From Aquabacterium commune (GTDB lineage: Bacteria; Pseudomonadota; Gammaproteobacteria; Burkholderiales; Burkholderiaceae_C), in NCBI RefSeq assembly GCF_004362855.1, contig NZ_SNXW01000004.1, positions 1 to 64,000 on the forward strand: a DNA stretch of 64,000 nucleotides. The letters run 5' to 3'. Of this stretch, positions 7,147 to 16,588 are shown piece after piece. A program made the position numbers and the translations under genes. The notes beneath the pieces are model-generated. The model was not told the origin of the DNA. It did not search any database and saw only the letters and a list, made by a program, of their open reading frames with translations. Each line of letters begins with the position of its first letter. The first letter of the stretch is position 1.

Positions 7147-8487
7147 ATGACCTCAGCCCCTCAAGCCTCGTTTGCCAGCATCATGCTGGCACCCATCCGC
7201 GCCGCGCTGCAGGCCGGTCACACCAACGTCTTCGAGCTGCTGGTGCGTTTGCAGGGTGCCGATGCACCTGCTGGCCTGGCCGAAAAAACGCCTGAAGCAC
7301 GGGCCCTGGCGTTGGTGATCGACTCATCAGGCTCCATGCAAGGCCGCCCGTTGGACCAAGCCAAGCGTTGCGCAGAACTGGTGGTGTCCCGCTTGCGCCC
7401 GGAAGATCAGGTGGCCGTGGTGCAGTTTGACCAAGCAGCTCGCCTGCTTTGGCCTGCGGTCCCGGTGGGGGATGGGCAAGCCGTGAAGCACGCCATCCAA
7501 ACCATCGAGTCGGGTGGCTGCACGGCGTTGCATGGGGGATGGCTTCAAGGCGCGTTGGCTTTGCAAGCGTGCTCGATCACAGGTTTGCGTCGGGTCATCT
7601 TGCTGTCCGATGGCGAAGCCAACGAGGGGGAAACCAACCCCGGGGTCATTTCACAGCAGTGCGCTGATTGGCAGGGCCGTGGCATCACCACCAGCACTTA
7701 TGGCTTGGGCAATGGTTTCAATGAGGAGTTGATGGTCGCGATGGCCCGCTCAGGCGGCGGCGGGCAGTACTTCGGCCGGACAGCGGAGGATCTGATCGGG
7801 CCCTTTGAGCGCGAGTTGGCGCTCATCAATCAGCTGTGTCTGACCGATGTGCGCATGTCTCTCAAGGCCGCGCCTGGCGTTACGTTCGAGGTACTCAACG
7901 ATCTGGCGGTGGTGGATGGCGTCTACACGCTGTCTGACCTCGCCCACGGTGCAGAAGCCTGGGCTTTGCTGCGTTTGACCGTCTCGGCAACAGCCTTGTC
8001 TGGGGTGCAGCAGGGTAAGCCATTGCTGCAGGTCACCGTCTCTGGCCGTGGCATGGATGGTGAGTCCGTGCTGCTGGAGTTGGCGAAGCTGGACATGCCG
8101 GAGGTGAGTTCTGGCGAATGGCACCAACTGCCTGCCAATGAGCTGGTTCAGCGCCGGGTGATCGAGGTCGCGGCAGCCCAAGCCCTGGAGAACATGCGCG
8201 CGGCGGCGCAACGTGGGGACGTCAAAGCCGTTCAAGAGTTGCTGCGTGCTGCCCGCAAGGAATTTGCCGGCAGTGACTGGGTTCGGGCCATCTTGGACGC
8301 CATGGAGCGCCTCGCGAGTGACCCTGAGGGCATCCGCTTCATGAGCAAGGAGTTGCTGTACTCGTCCCGCTCGCTCAAGTCCAAATTGCGTGCCCGTCAT
8401 GAAGGCTTCCAGGTCAATCAAGCGATGGAGGCTGCGGCGCCATCCTTCTTGCGCCGTGACGACATGCAAGGCACCACCAAGGGTTGA
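7147..8487 (+). CDS. VWA-domain protein, first gene of the putative defence operon
   Basis: A protein of 446 residues. The VWA fold begins near residue 50 with LALVIDSSGSM. The metal-ion-dependent adhesion site D-x-S-x-S is D59, S61, S63, followed by a threonine in GGCTALHGGW and the acidic LLSDGEANEGET. The C-terminal 200 residues are helical and carry no recognisable catalytic motif. There is no signal peptide, so it acts in the cytoplasm. VWA proteins with an intact MIDAS bind partner proteins through a metal and often act with AAA+ ATPases, two of which lie nearby (McrB and the product at 12723). The start is supported by AAGGAG just upstream (7136-7141). The next gene starts 124 bases downstream. 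Confidence 0.8.
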   Translation: MTSAPQASFASIMLAPIRAALQAGHTNVFELLVRLQGADAPAGLAEKTPEARALALVIDSSGSMQGRPLDQAKRCAELVVSRLRPEDQVAVVQFDQAARLLWPAVPVGDGQAVKHAIQTIESGGCTALHGGWLQGALALQACSITGLRRVILLSDGEANEGETNPGVISQQCADWQGRGITTSTYGLGNGFNEELMVAMARSGGGGQYFGRTAEDLIGPFERELALINQLCLTDVRMSLKAAPGVTFEVLNDLAVVDGVYTLSDLAHGAEAWALLRLTVSATALSGVQQGKPLLQVTVSGRGMDGESVLLELAKLDMPEVSSGEWHQLPANELVQRRVIEVAAAQALENMRAAAQRGDVKAVQELLRAARKEFAGSDWVRAILDAMERLASDPEGIRFMSKELLYSSRSLKSKLRARHEGFQVNQAMEAAAPSFLRRDDMQGTTKG

Positions 8488-8611
8488 GTCGCATCTGTCA
8501 GCTCATGCGGAGCGCTTGTGCCTGCGAGCGTATGGTGCTCCGCTACCATCGCCCCTGACCTTCAGACCAACGACCAGAGCGTGCCGTGCAGGGTGCGTCA
8601 AGGGAGATCCA

Positions 8612-9745
8612 TTGCCTCGCTTCATCCACACTGCAGACTGGCAAATTGGACGCCAGTACGCCACCTTCCCAGAGGACGACGCTGTGCCTCTGGCGCAAGC
8701 CCGTTTGGCGGTCGTTGAAAGAATCGCTCAGTTGGCCCAGGACCACCAGGTGGATGCTGTGCTGGTGGCGGGCGACGTCTTTGACATGCAAACGGTATCC
8801 GAGCGCGTCGTTCGCCAGATGTTCAACGCGATGAAGGGCTATGCCGGGCCCTGGGTGCTGATCTCAGGCAACCACGATGCGGTCTTGGCTGAGAGCGTCT
8901 GGTCCCGCATCGTGCGCTTGGGGCTGGTGCCTGCCAATGTGCAGCTGGCGCTCAAGCCCGAGCCGGTGCATCTGGACGCGGCAAAACTTGTCGTGCTGCC
9001 CGCGCCGCTCACGCAGCGCCACACCTTCGATGACACCACCGCATGGTTCAACCTGGCTGAGACCCCAGAGGGTTGGGTGCGCGTAGGTCTGGCCCATGGC
9101 AGCGTACAGGGCCTGCTTGCGGAGGACATCGATTCACCTAACCCGATCGCGCAGGACCGGGCCACTCAGGCGCGCCTGGACTACCTGGCATTGGGCGACT
9201 GGCATGGGTGCAAGCAGATCGATGCGCGCACGTGGTACAGCGGCACGCCTGAGCCCGACCGCTTTAAATCCAATGAGGCGGGTCACGCTTTGCTCGTCCA
9301 GGTGGATGAGCATGGTGCCTTGCCCACGGTCACGAAGATGCTCACCGGATGTCATCCGTGGCAGTCTCTGACGCACCGACTGGATGTGGACACCGATCTG
9401 GATGAGCTGATTGCCTTGTTGCAGGGTTTGCCGGCGCAGGTGGTGTTGAGCCTCACGCTGGTGGGCAAGCTGGATCTGACGGGGCAGCAACGCCTGCAAG
9501 CCGCGCTTGGTGAGTTGGAAGCCCGCGCCCGCCATCTCAATGTGGACGGGTCTGACTTGCAGCTCGCACCCACCGACGATGACATCGCCGGCCTGCACGC
9601 CGACGGTTACTTGGCCGAGTTGGTCTGTGAATTGCGCGACGCCCAGGCAGTGGAGGGGGCTGATGACGCGCAGCAGCGCGTGCACCGCGAAGCCCTGTCC
9701 ATCCTGGCCGGCCTGTTGGCCCAGCAACAGGGGGTTGCCGCATGA
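8612..9745 (+). CDS. SbcD/Mre11-like metallophosphoesterase
   Basis: A protein of 377 residues if started at TTG 8612, which has AGGGAG (8601-8606) in front and places the first motif near the N-terminus as usual. An in-frame upstream extension to 8390 would overlap the VWA gene and has no family motif. Metallophosphoesterase motifs are in order: HTADWQIG (about 6-13), VAGDVFD, ISGNHD, LAHGSVQG and ALGDWHG. These bind two manganese ions in SbcD/Mre11 nucleases, which cut DNA ends and hairpins with the ATPase partner. The closest architecture by memory is the YhaO/SbcD group. The stop overlaps the ATPase start by ATGA (9742-9745), showing a coupled pair. Confidence 0.85.
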   Translation: MPRFIHTADWQIGRQYATFPEDDAVPLAQARLAVVERIAQLAQDHQVDAVLVAGDVFDMQTVSERVVRQMFNAMKGYAGPWVLISGNHDAVLAESVWSRIVRLGLVPANVQLALKPEPVHLDAAKLVVLPAPLTQRHTFDDTTAWFNLAETPEGWVRVGLAHGSVQGLLAEDIDSPNPIAQDRATQARLDYLALGDWHGCKQIDARTWYSGTPEPDRFKSNEAGHALLVQVDEHGALPTVTKMLTGCHPWQSLTHRLDVDTDLDELIALLQGLPAQVVLSLTLVGKLDLTGQQRLQAALGELEARARHLNVDGSDLQLAPTDDDIAGLHADGYLAELVCELRDAQAVEGADDAQQRVHREALSILAGLLAQQQGVAA

Positions 9746-12474
9746 GCTTGCGCCTCACCCACCTCAAGGTCGAACAACTGCGGCGTTTTCGCCAGCCCTT
9801 CGAGCTGGCCCAGCTTCAACCAGGATTGAACCTCTTCACCGCGCCCAACGAGGCTGGCAAGAGCACCCTGGTACGCGCCATCCGTGCGGCGTTTTTCGAG
9901 CGCTACCGATCCAAGTCCGTGGATGACCTGCGTCCCTGGGGCGACAGTGGTGCCACGCCCAGCGTCGAGATCGGGTTCGAGCTGGACGGCCAGGCGGGCT
10001 TGTTGAGCAAATCGTTCCTGGGCAACAAGGCGCGCTGCGACCTGCGCATCGGCGGTCAGACATGGACGGGCGCCGATGCCGAAGAGTACCTCGCGCAAAT
10101 GCTGGGCTTTGCCTACGCGGGCAAGGGTGCCAGCAAGTCCGAGCATTGGGGCATCCCGGGGCTGCTGTGGGTGGAACAGGGCAGCGGTCAGGAGCTCAAA
10201 GAGGCTGCCGATCACGCCTATGGCCACCTTCACCAGGCGCTGGAGAGCCACCTCAGAGACAGCCATGCCTCGGCACTCACGGCCACAGGGGGCGATGCCG
10301 TGCTGGCCGCTGTCAACGAACAGCGCGACCAGTTGCTGACCAGCACTGGGCGTCCGCGAGGCCCCTATGCGGAGGCCATTGCCCGTGTGGATGCTTTGCG
10401 CGAGCGCTGCCAGGAGCTGGAAGACAAGGTGCTGACCTACCAGCAGCAAGTGGATGATCTCTCCCGCTTGCGCACAGAACAGCAGCGCGACGAGGCTGAT
10501 CGCCCCTGGGACAGGCTTCAGGCCCAACTCACACAGGCCCGTGAAGCCTTGCAGGCCGCCGAGCAGGCTGACCAGCAACTGAGCGATGCCCGCCGGTTGC
10601 TGGTGAATTTCCAGAATCAAAAAGACTTGCTGGTCCAGCAGCGCAACAACTTCGCACAGCTTGAGCGCGACGGCGTCCAGCGGCAAAACGATGCTGAATC
10701 AGCGCGCACTCGACTGCAAGACGCACAGGCTCAGCTGGCGCAGGCCCAGCAACAAGCCCAGCAGGCCCAAGGCGCGCTGACGGTAGCCCAGACCCAACTG
10801 CGTATCGCTGAGCAAGCGTCACAACGCCAGCAGTTGAGGAGGCAGCACGAACTGCAGCAGCAGAGCCTCGATCAAATCCAAGCGACTTTGTTGCAGGCCA
10901 AGGCGGCCGAAGGCCGGCTGCAGGCTTTGCGTCAGCAAGTGCAAGGTGCCAGCCTGAGCGCCGCTGACATGCAGCGCCTGCGCCAGTTGGAAGCCAAGGC
11001 CCACCAGGCTGACCTGCGCATGCAGGACTTGGCCACGCGCATCCAGTTTCAGCTGATGCCTGGACAGGCCATCACGGTGTGCGCCCAGGGGCAGGCGCAG
11101 ACAGTCGCGGGTGAGGGTGAGCTCCTCCTGCCGGGTGCCACCACACTGACACTGCCTGGCCTGGGTGAGTTGACCATCCTGCCAGGTGGGGAGGATCTGA
11201 GCGAGTTGTCGCTCCAGCTGCACTCTGCGCAGGCCGCCTTGCGCTCAGCCCTTCAAGCCTTGAATGTGCCTGACTTGGTTGCCGCCGAGCAGCGCGCTGT
11301 CCAGCAGGCTCAGCACGCACAGCATCTCCAACTGGCAGAACAAGCGTTGGTGCTGATCGCGCCTCTCGGTCTGTCGGCGCTCGAAGCTCAGCTTGAGCAG
11401 ATGCAGGCCGAATTGCAGCGGTCAGCCCAGGCTTTGTTGCGCCTGCAGGGTGTTGCCAACGGGGGGAACGTCAGCAGTGAGCAAGAGCCAGGGGCATCGA
11501 CCGATGGCCCAACAGATGAACCCGAAGAAGTGCCGAGCCTGGCTTTGGCTGAAAGTGCGTACAAGAGCGCCGAGTTCGCCCAGGCCCAGGCCAGTGAGGC
11601 CTTGGGTGCGGCGCAGAGCCTGCGCGCCACAGCCAGCGCCCAAGCGGAAGGTGCAGAGCGTGAGTGCTCGATCATCCAGCAGCAGCTGGGGTCGGCAGAT
11701 CGCGCGCGCCAGAAGGAAGACATCCAGGCCCAGCTTGAGAGCGTCCAAAGCCAACAAGAAGCACAGCGGTTGCGGGTCGAACAACTTGACGCGCAGCTTG
11801 CACAGGTGCGCCCAGACATCCTGGCGCAGGACGTGGAACGCTTCGAGCGCAGCCTGGCGCAGAGTCGCCAACGCCAGCACGATCGCGCGACGCAAATCAC
11901 CGTCTTGGAGCAGGGGCTGGCTTTGCAGGGCGCCCAGGGGTCAGAGGAGGCGCTGGCCCTCAGCCGCGGAGAGTTGGTACGGGCCCAGCGCCGTCAGGCC
12001 GAGCTTCAACTGCGCGCCAACGCTTTGGAGCTGCTGCGTAGCCAGCTGGAGGCCAAGCGCCAGGCGGCGCTCGACCGTCTGCAGGCGCCACTGCAGCAAC
12101 ACTTGCAGCGCTACCTCAGTCTGCTGTTTCCAGGGGCCAGTGTGGCCGTGAGCGACACCTTGGTGCCCACCGAGCTGACCCGTCGCAACCCTTCAGGCGG
12201 CCAGGAAGTGGGTGCGTTTGAGGCGCTGAGCTTTGGCGCCCGCGAGCAGCTCTCGCTGGTCAGCCGATTCGCTTATGCCGATCTGTTGAGGGAGGCGGGG
12301 CGCCCCACGCTCATCATCCTGGACGATGCCCTGGTGCACAGCGATGCCGCGCGCCTGGCCCTGATGAAGCGGGTGGTGTTTGACGCCTCTCAGCGCCACC
12401 AGATCCTGCTGTTCAGTTGCCACCCTGAGAGCTGGCGGGACATGGGAGAGGCGCCTCGGGAGCTCGATGGCTGA
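9742..12474 (+). CDS. SbcC/YhaN-like ATPase with long coiled coil
   Basis: A protein of 910 residues. Walker A is at 34-42 (APNEAGKST). The motor is completed at the C-terminus by the ABC-type signature LSFGAREQLSL and Walker B LIILDDALVHSD. The middle 650 residues are very rich in Gln, Ala, Leu and Glu, a long two-arm coiled coil, interrupted near 420-480 by a non-coil beta-rich stretch (TLPGLGELTILPGGE). I see no CxxC, so the zinc hook that joins Rad50/SbcC arms seems absent, as in the YhaN branch. With the SbcD-like partner it should form an ATP-gated DNA-end nuclease. A gap of 248 bases follows before the next gene. Confidence 0.85.
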   Translation: MSLRLTHLKVEQLRRFRQPFELAQLQPGLNLFTAPNEAGKSTLVRAIRAAFFERYRSKSVDDLRPWGDSGATPSVEIGFELDGQAGLLSKSFLGNKARCDLRIGGQTWTGADAEEYLAQMLGFAYAGKGASKSEHWGIPGLLWVEQGSGQELKEAADHAYGHLHQALESHLRDSHASALTATGGDAVLAAVNEQRDQLLTSTGRPRGPYAEAIARVDALRERCQELEDKVLTYQQQVDDLSRLRTEQQRDEADRPWDRLQAQLTQAREALQAAEQADQQLSDARRLLVNFQNQKDLLVQQRNNFAQLERDGVQRQNDAESARTRLQDAQAQLAQAQQQAQQAQGALTVAQTQLRIAEQASQRQQLRRQHELQQQSLDQIQATLLQAKAAEGRLQALRQQVQGASLSAADMQRLRQLEAKAHQADLRMQDLATRIQFQLMPGQAITVCAQGQAQTVAGEGELLLPGATTLTLPGLGELTILPGGEDLSELSLQLHSAQAALRSALQALNVPDLVAAEQRAVQQAQHAQHLQLAEQALVLIAPLGLSALEAQLEQMQAELQRSAQALLRLQGVANGGNVSSEQEPGASTDGPTDEPEEVPSLALAESAYKSAEFAQAQASEALGAAQSLRATASAQAEGAERECSIIQQQLGSADRARQKEDIQAQLESVQSQQEAQRLRVEQLDAQLAQVRPDILAQDVERFERSLAQSRQRQHDRATQITVLEQGLALQGAQGSEEALALSRGELVRAQRRQAELQLRANALELLRSQLEAKRQAALDRLQAPLQQHLQRYLSLLFPGASVAVSDTLVPTELTRRNPSGGQEVGAFEALSFGAREQLSLVSRFAYADLLREAGRPTLIILDDALVHSDAARLALMKRVVFDASQRHQILLFSCHPESWRDMGEAPRELDG

Positions 12475-12674
12475 TCTCGGTAAGGCGGTCCACAGGGTGC
12501 TCCTTCAGGCAACAGGTCACCGGCCAGCCCCTCACCACATTGGGTTACTGACCACGAGTGACCTTGAGCTCAGGGGACCTCAAGAGTGTTGACCGATTGG
12601 ACGATGCGCAGCGCTGAGGAGCACGCGCGAATTGGCTCCCATCGCCATCATCTTCACTCCGGACTTTTCCTTTG

Positions 12675-12695
12675 AATTATTAAAATGCCATAATT
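12675..12695. promoter_or_regulatory. AT-rich dyad upstream of the ATPase gene
   Basis: AATTAT (12675-12680) and ATAATT (12690-12695) form a dyad around a 9-base spacer inside a strikingly AT-rich 35-base patch (12668-12702) in otherwise GC-rich DNA. It ends 27 bases before the start codon. This suggests a separate promoter and operator for the ATPase. I found no -35/-10 pair at canonical spacing. Confidence 0.4.
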
Positions 12696-12722
12696 ATTTG
12701 GATCAGGTAATTGAGGTTAATC

Positions 12723-13922
12723 ATGCCGCCCAATACAGACATCTTCCAAAGGCCCGAACTTGCCCAGGCGATGGCGCAGCGTTTGCTCCAGCCTGGCGTG
12801 TTGGACGAGGGCCTGCGCTCGGGCCTGTTCATCTCAGGCCTGCGCCGCCAGGGCAAAACGACCTTCCTGCTCAACGACCTGATCCCTGCGCTGGAGCAAC
12901 ATGGCGCCATCGTCATCTACGTGGACCTGTGGAGCAACACCAAGGTGAGCCCGGAGTTCCTGGTGCTCGACAAAATCCGCGCGACTTTGGGCGAACTCCA
13001 GAACCCGGCTTCCCGGCTCATGGAAAGGCTCAAGAGGGTGGCAGGGATCGACGTGGGCATCCTCTCCTTCAAGTTCGGCTTCAAGCTGGACACCTTGGGT
13101 AAGGAAGATGGCCCTACGCTGTCTGAGGTGCTCCAGCAGGTGGTGGACCAGGGCCAGCGCGACGTGGTCCTCATCGTGGACGAGGTCCAGCACGCCATCA
13201 CCACCGAAGATGGCCGTCGCATGCTCGAAGGCCTCAAGTCAGCGCGAGACGCGATCAACCCCAGGCCCCACACGCCAGGCCACTTCATCATGATCGGGAC
13301 CGGATCGCACCGTGCGATGGTAGCGGAGCTCACCACGCGCCGCTCACACGCGTTTGAAGGCGCCACATCCCTGGCTTACCCCGTGCTGAGCGAGGACTAT
13401 GTGGAGCACTTGCTGGCGCGCATCCGGCAAGAAAGCAACCAGGCGCCGCTCCCGTCTCTGGCGGTTGCGTCCCAGGCATTTGCCACGGTTGGCCATCGGC
13501 CCGAGGAGCTGCGCAAGGCTTTGCGCGCCATGTACCTCTCCATGCAGGATGCGCCTCAAGCACCCGATGCCGTGCTGCCCATCGTCGCGCGCACCTTGAG
13601 GCTGGAAGCCGCCGAGATCGAGTTCCGCAAAATCGAAGACATGGGTGTCCTGGCGACGGTGCTGTTCGATCGCATCGCCTCAGGTGTGGACGAGGGCAAA
13701 GGACTCTTCAGTGCAGATGCACTCAGCAGCTACCGGCAGACACTGGGTCGCGAGGTGCCCACCGACGAGGTGCAGCGTGTCGTGAACGACTTGTTGGCTG
13801 AGAACCTGGCGATGCGCAGCGAGCGCGGGCGCTATGTGGTCACGGACCCGTTTGTCAGCGATGCCTGGGCAGAGCGCAAGCAGATAGACAGTAAGGGGTT
13901 CACCCAATCGTCCGGGTCTTGA
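12723..13922 (+). CDS. P-loop ATPase (AAA/STAND-like) of the putative defence block
   Basis: A protein of 399 residues. ATG at 12723 is preferred over the in-frame TTG at 12711 because GAGGT lies at 12713-12717. N-terminal R-P-E-L and GLRRQGKTTF give a Walker A of the type seen in archaeal/STAND-like ATPases (G-R-R-x-G-K-T-T). VVLIVDEVQHA is Walker B and MIGTGSHRAMV a sensor-like strand. After residue 270 come helical regions with a probable winged-helix end (LLAENLAMRSERGRYVVTDPF). Such proteins often sense a partner or bind DNA. It is transcribed toward the NERD-helicase gene, only 12 bases from its stop. Its substrate is unknown. Confidence 0.75.
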   Translation: MPPNTDIFQRPELAQAMAQRLLQPGVLDEGLRSGLFISGLRRQGKTTFLLNDLIPALEQHGAIVIYVDLWSNTKVSPEFLVLDKIRATLGELQNPASRLMERLKRVAGIDVGILSFKFGFKLDTLGKEDGPTLSEVLQQVVDQGQRDVVLIVDEVQHAITTEDGRRMLEGLKSARDAINPRPHTPGHFIMIGTGSHRAMVAELTTRRSHAFEGATSLAYPVLSEDYVEHLLARIRQESNQAPLPSLAVASQAFATVGHRPEELRKALRAMYLSMQDAPQAPDAVLPIVARTLRLEAAEIEFRKIEDMGVLATVLFDRIASGVDEGKGLFSADALSSYRQTLGREVPTDEVQRVVNDLLAENLAMRSERGRYVVTDPFVSDAWAERKQIDSKGFTQSSGS

Positions 13923-13934
13923 CCCCGCTGCCGG

Positions 13935-15575
13935 TCAGGGCACATCCTGCATCGCCAAGGAAAGCGCCTGCTCAGCCGCTTCAGTGAGGATCCACTCCAC
14001 GTGCATGCGTGCCCGTGTCAGGGCCACGAACAACAAGGCCTTCACTTCTGGGGTGAGTGCCTCGAAATGACATTCGGTGAGGATCAAGGCCTTGGCCGCC
14101 TGTCCTTTGAACCGCCTCACCGTGTCGATGCTCAACACTCCGTCGGTCCAGCAAGGCCTGCCTTGGGCGTCATAGCTGCCGTCGAAACGTCTGGTTGACC
14201 AGGGCCCCAAGGTCTCGCTGTGCAGCTCACTGCGCTCGCGTCCACGCCAGGTCAGCACCACGATGTCTTCGAGCGCAAAACCTTGGCCCAGGCACCGCTC
14301 CACTGCTGCCACGGTCGCCTTCAGCAGGCTGCGGTCCCCGGGCTGGTATGTCTGCAGGCCTGGCAGCTGTCCGGCCAAAGGGCCGCAGGCTTGCACGGGT
14401 TCGTTCGTCAGTTGCAGCAGGTTCACCAGCTCCACGAGCTTGCGCGGGCTTCGGTGGTTCTCATGGCTCGTTACCACCACTGCCTCGGGAAGGTCGATGG
14501 GCTCTCGGTCCGGGTACAGGCACTGGTCGGGGTCGTCCATCACGCACAAGCGCCCTGAGGCCTTTAGCTTGGGCAACAGGGCCTGCACCCACTCCACCGG
14601 CATGTCTTGCATTTCATCGATGATCAACAGGTCCAGGGAGGCCGTCTGCTGCGGCGCTCCTGCCAGGTAAGTCTCCGTCATCGCGGCCAGGTCGATGGCG
14701 TCCCCGTAGGGCTTGCCTGCGTGTTCCCAGCACAGCTGGTGGAACGTTCGGACCTGCACACCTTCTTGCGCTGCCGGGGCAATCTGGCGGAGGTGGTCTG
14801 CCAAGGGCCTGTTGAAACAAACGTACTCCGCGCGCCAACCTTGTTCGGCTGCTTGGCGCAACATGCCCAAGGCCAACTGGGTTTTGCCTGAGCCCGCGGT
14901 GGCTTGCACGCGAACGATGCCAGAGGGCGCGCTGATGCGCGGCACCCAGGTGGCCAAGCCGCCCGAAAGCGCGCGCACCTGGCATTCAAGCCGGCCTGAC
15001 AAGGCGGTCACGTCGAGCTGTAAACCCAGCTGGTCCAGCATGAAGCGCAAGACTTGTTGGCGCATGCCCTCGTCGTCCACGCCCATGCTGAGCTGTCTGC
15101 GGATGACGCCGGCCAAGTCCTCGCAGTCATTCGCATCGATGACCCGCTCGCGCGGAAAGCCGATCGTGGCGTCCTCGTCGCTCACACGCTTGTGGGGCAG
15201 CACCAAGAAATGCTGCAGCCTGATCGTCCAGTTCCGCTCGCGGATGCGCTCTTGCAGCTTGTTGAACTGGCGCTGGAGTTGGTGACCGACGTCTTTGACC
15301 TTCGTGCCATAGCGCTTGAACAGCCCCTCAGGCCCCATGTCCAGCTCGCCAGCTTTGACTTCGAGGATGGCGAGGTCGCCTGCGCGGTTCATCACCACCA
15401 TGTCGAGCTCACCGTGCTGGTCGCCCTGCGGTCGTGCGTTGGCCCAGTGCAGGTGGTGGAAGATGGTGTAGTCGTCAGACAAGCCCCGGTCGAGTTGCTG
15501 AAGGATGTCGCGCTCGGTGTGTTCGCCGGCCGTCATCGGGCGGAAGGTCGCCAGGTCAGGGATCAGTTTGGCCAT
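13935..15575 (-). CDS. NERD nuclease-domain / UvrD-like helicase fusion
   Basis: A protein of 546 residues. The N-terminal NERD (nuclease-related) domain covers about 10-130 with E18, then ELDMVVMNRAGDLAILEVKAG, giving D58, E72 and K74 as the PD-(D/E)xK-like triad. An SF1 helicase core follows: Walker A ATAGSGKT 225-232, motif II LLIIDEMQD 316-324, DDPDQCLYPDRE, late motif DTVRRFKGQAAKALIL and VALTRARMHVEW. NERD-helicase fusions recur in defence islands and in DNA repair. The spacing of 9 bases from the WYL gene shows a shared operon. The combination suggests unwinding and cutting of foreign or broken DNA; the substrate is inference. Confidence 0.85.
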   Translation of the reverse strand: MAKLIPDLATFRPMTAGEHTERDILQQLDRGLSDDYTIFHHLHWANARPQGDQHGELDMVVMNRAGDLAILEVKAGELDMGPEGLFKRYGTKVKDVGHQLQRQFNKLQERIRERNWTIRLQHFLVLPHKRVSDEDATIGFPRERVIDANDCEDLAGVIRRQLSMGVDDEGMRQQVLRFMLDQLGLQLDVTALSGRLECQVRALSGGLATWVPRISAPSGIVRVQATAGSGKTQLALGMLRQAAEQGWRAEYVCFNRPLADHLRQIAPAAQEGVQVRTFHQLCWEHAGKPYGDAIDLAAMTETYLAGAPQQTASLDLLIIDEMQDMPVEWVQALLPKLKASGRLCVMDDPDQCLYPDREPIDLPEAVVVTSHENHRSPRKLVELVNLLQLTNEPVQACGPLAGQLPGLQTYQPGDRSLLKATVAAVERCLGQGFALEDIVVLTWRGRERSELHSETLGPWSTRRFDGSYDAQGRPCWTDGVLSIDTVRRFKGQAAKALILTECHFEALTPEVKALLFVALTRARMHVEWILTEAAEQALSLAMQDVP

Positions 15576-15584
15576 GGCCCGACC

Positions 15585-16568
15585 TCACTGGTCTGCGTAG
15601 GTTGCCAAGGCCAGGCGGAGCTGCTTGTGGACCTCGTCGCGCAGGGCCGTGGGCTCCAGCACCTCGACCTCTGGCCCGTGCCGCAAGATGTCCATGCTCA
15701 ACTCGACCATGTCCACAAACGGGAGCTTCAATTCGATGCGGCCGTCTTCCAGTGTGTGCAGCTGCTGATCGGGGTGCCATTGCTCACGCGCCACCCATTG
15801 GGCAGCGAGCGCACTGAACCGCAATCGCGCCCATTGCACCTTGTTGCCAGCGTAGATGCCATACCCGCCGTCCAGCGTCTTGGCCACTGTGCTGAGCGCG
15901 ACTTCCTTGGCTTTCTCGTCGCTCACCTGGACTTCGGCCATGGCATCGAGTGCAAAGCGGCGCAGGTCGTTGTTCTTGTGGCACCAGGCGTCCATGTACC
16001 AGGTGTTGCGGTAATGGATCAGCCGTTGCGGTGACGCTTGCCTGCGCGACTCAGTTTGGCGCGAGCGCGTGAAGTACCGGAAGGACAGCTTGTTGCGCCC
16101 CAGCAGGGCACTGCACGCGGCTTCGAAGCAGGGCGCTTCCACCGGACGGCGCCCGGCATGGACCACCCGGATGCGCTGCATGACGTCGATTTTGTCGCGC
16201 TCACTCTGCCCCACCAACTGGTGGATGCGCTCCAGCAGTGGGCCGACGTGGCGGTTGAGCGCGCCGTTGGGGTCCAGGCCACTGAGCAACTGGTGGGCTG
16301 TCAGCAGTGCGTGCAGCTCCTTGGCGCTGAACCACAACCCCGGGATTTCATGGCGTTCGCCAACCTGAGCGGAGGTGTCCAGGCGGTAGGTGTCTTCTGC
16401 GCGGTCGTAGACGATGGGGCAGCCCAGACGGTCGCGCAGATAGGCCAGGTCGCGCTTGACGGTTGCGGGCGAGACTTCCAGCTCATGCAGCAGGGTCTGG
16501 AAGTTCACCAGCCGATGGCGGCGCAGCAGGCTTTCGATCTTGACGATGCGGTCGGTTTGGGCGCCCAT
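15585..16568 (-). CDS. WYL-domain transcriptional regulator
   Basis: A protein of 327 residues. The N-terminal 60 residues are a DeoR-like winged helix-turn-helix (IVKIESLLRRHRLVNFQTLL, VSPATVKRDLAYLRDRL). The WYL region follows from about 140, with the signature seen as NTWYMDAW and surrounding basic residues (RRFALDAM). WYL proteins regulate many phage-defence loci and are thought to sense nucleic-acid ligands. It sits between the two nuclease-helicase genes with gaps of 20 and 9 bases, so it is part of their operon. It is the only DNA-binding regulator seen in the island and so the best candidate to bind the four dyads; this is inference. Confidence 0.85.
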   Translation of the reverse strand: MGAQTDRIVKIESLLRRHRLVNFQTLLHELEVSPATVKRDLAYLRDRLGCPIVYDRAEDTYRLDTSAQVGERHEIPGLWFSAKELHALLTAHQLLSGLDPNGALNRHVGPLLERIHQLVGQSERDKIDVMQRIRVVHAGRRPVEAPCFEAACSALLGRNKLSFRYFTRSRQTESRRQASPQRLIHYRNTWYMDAWCHKNNDLRRFALDAMAEVQVSDEKAKEVALSTVAKTLDGGYGIYAGNKVQWARLRFSALAAQWVAREQWHPDQQLHTLEDGRIELKLPFVDMVELSMDILRHGPEVEVLEPTALRDEVHKQLRLALATYADQ

Positions 16569-16588
16569 GGATTTGCTTGGATTGGTCT

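Noticed and set aside
8390..8611. An N-terminal extension of the SbcD-like protein into the VWA gene
   Set aside because: The extension overlaps the VWA coding end by almost 100 bases and lacks motifs; TTG 8612 with AGGGAG places HTADWQIG at the usual position.
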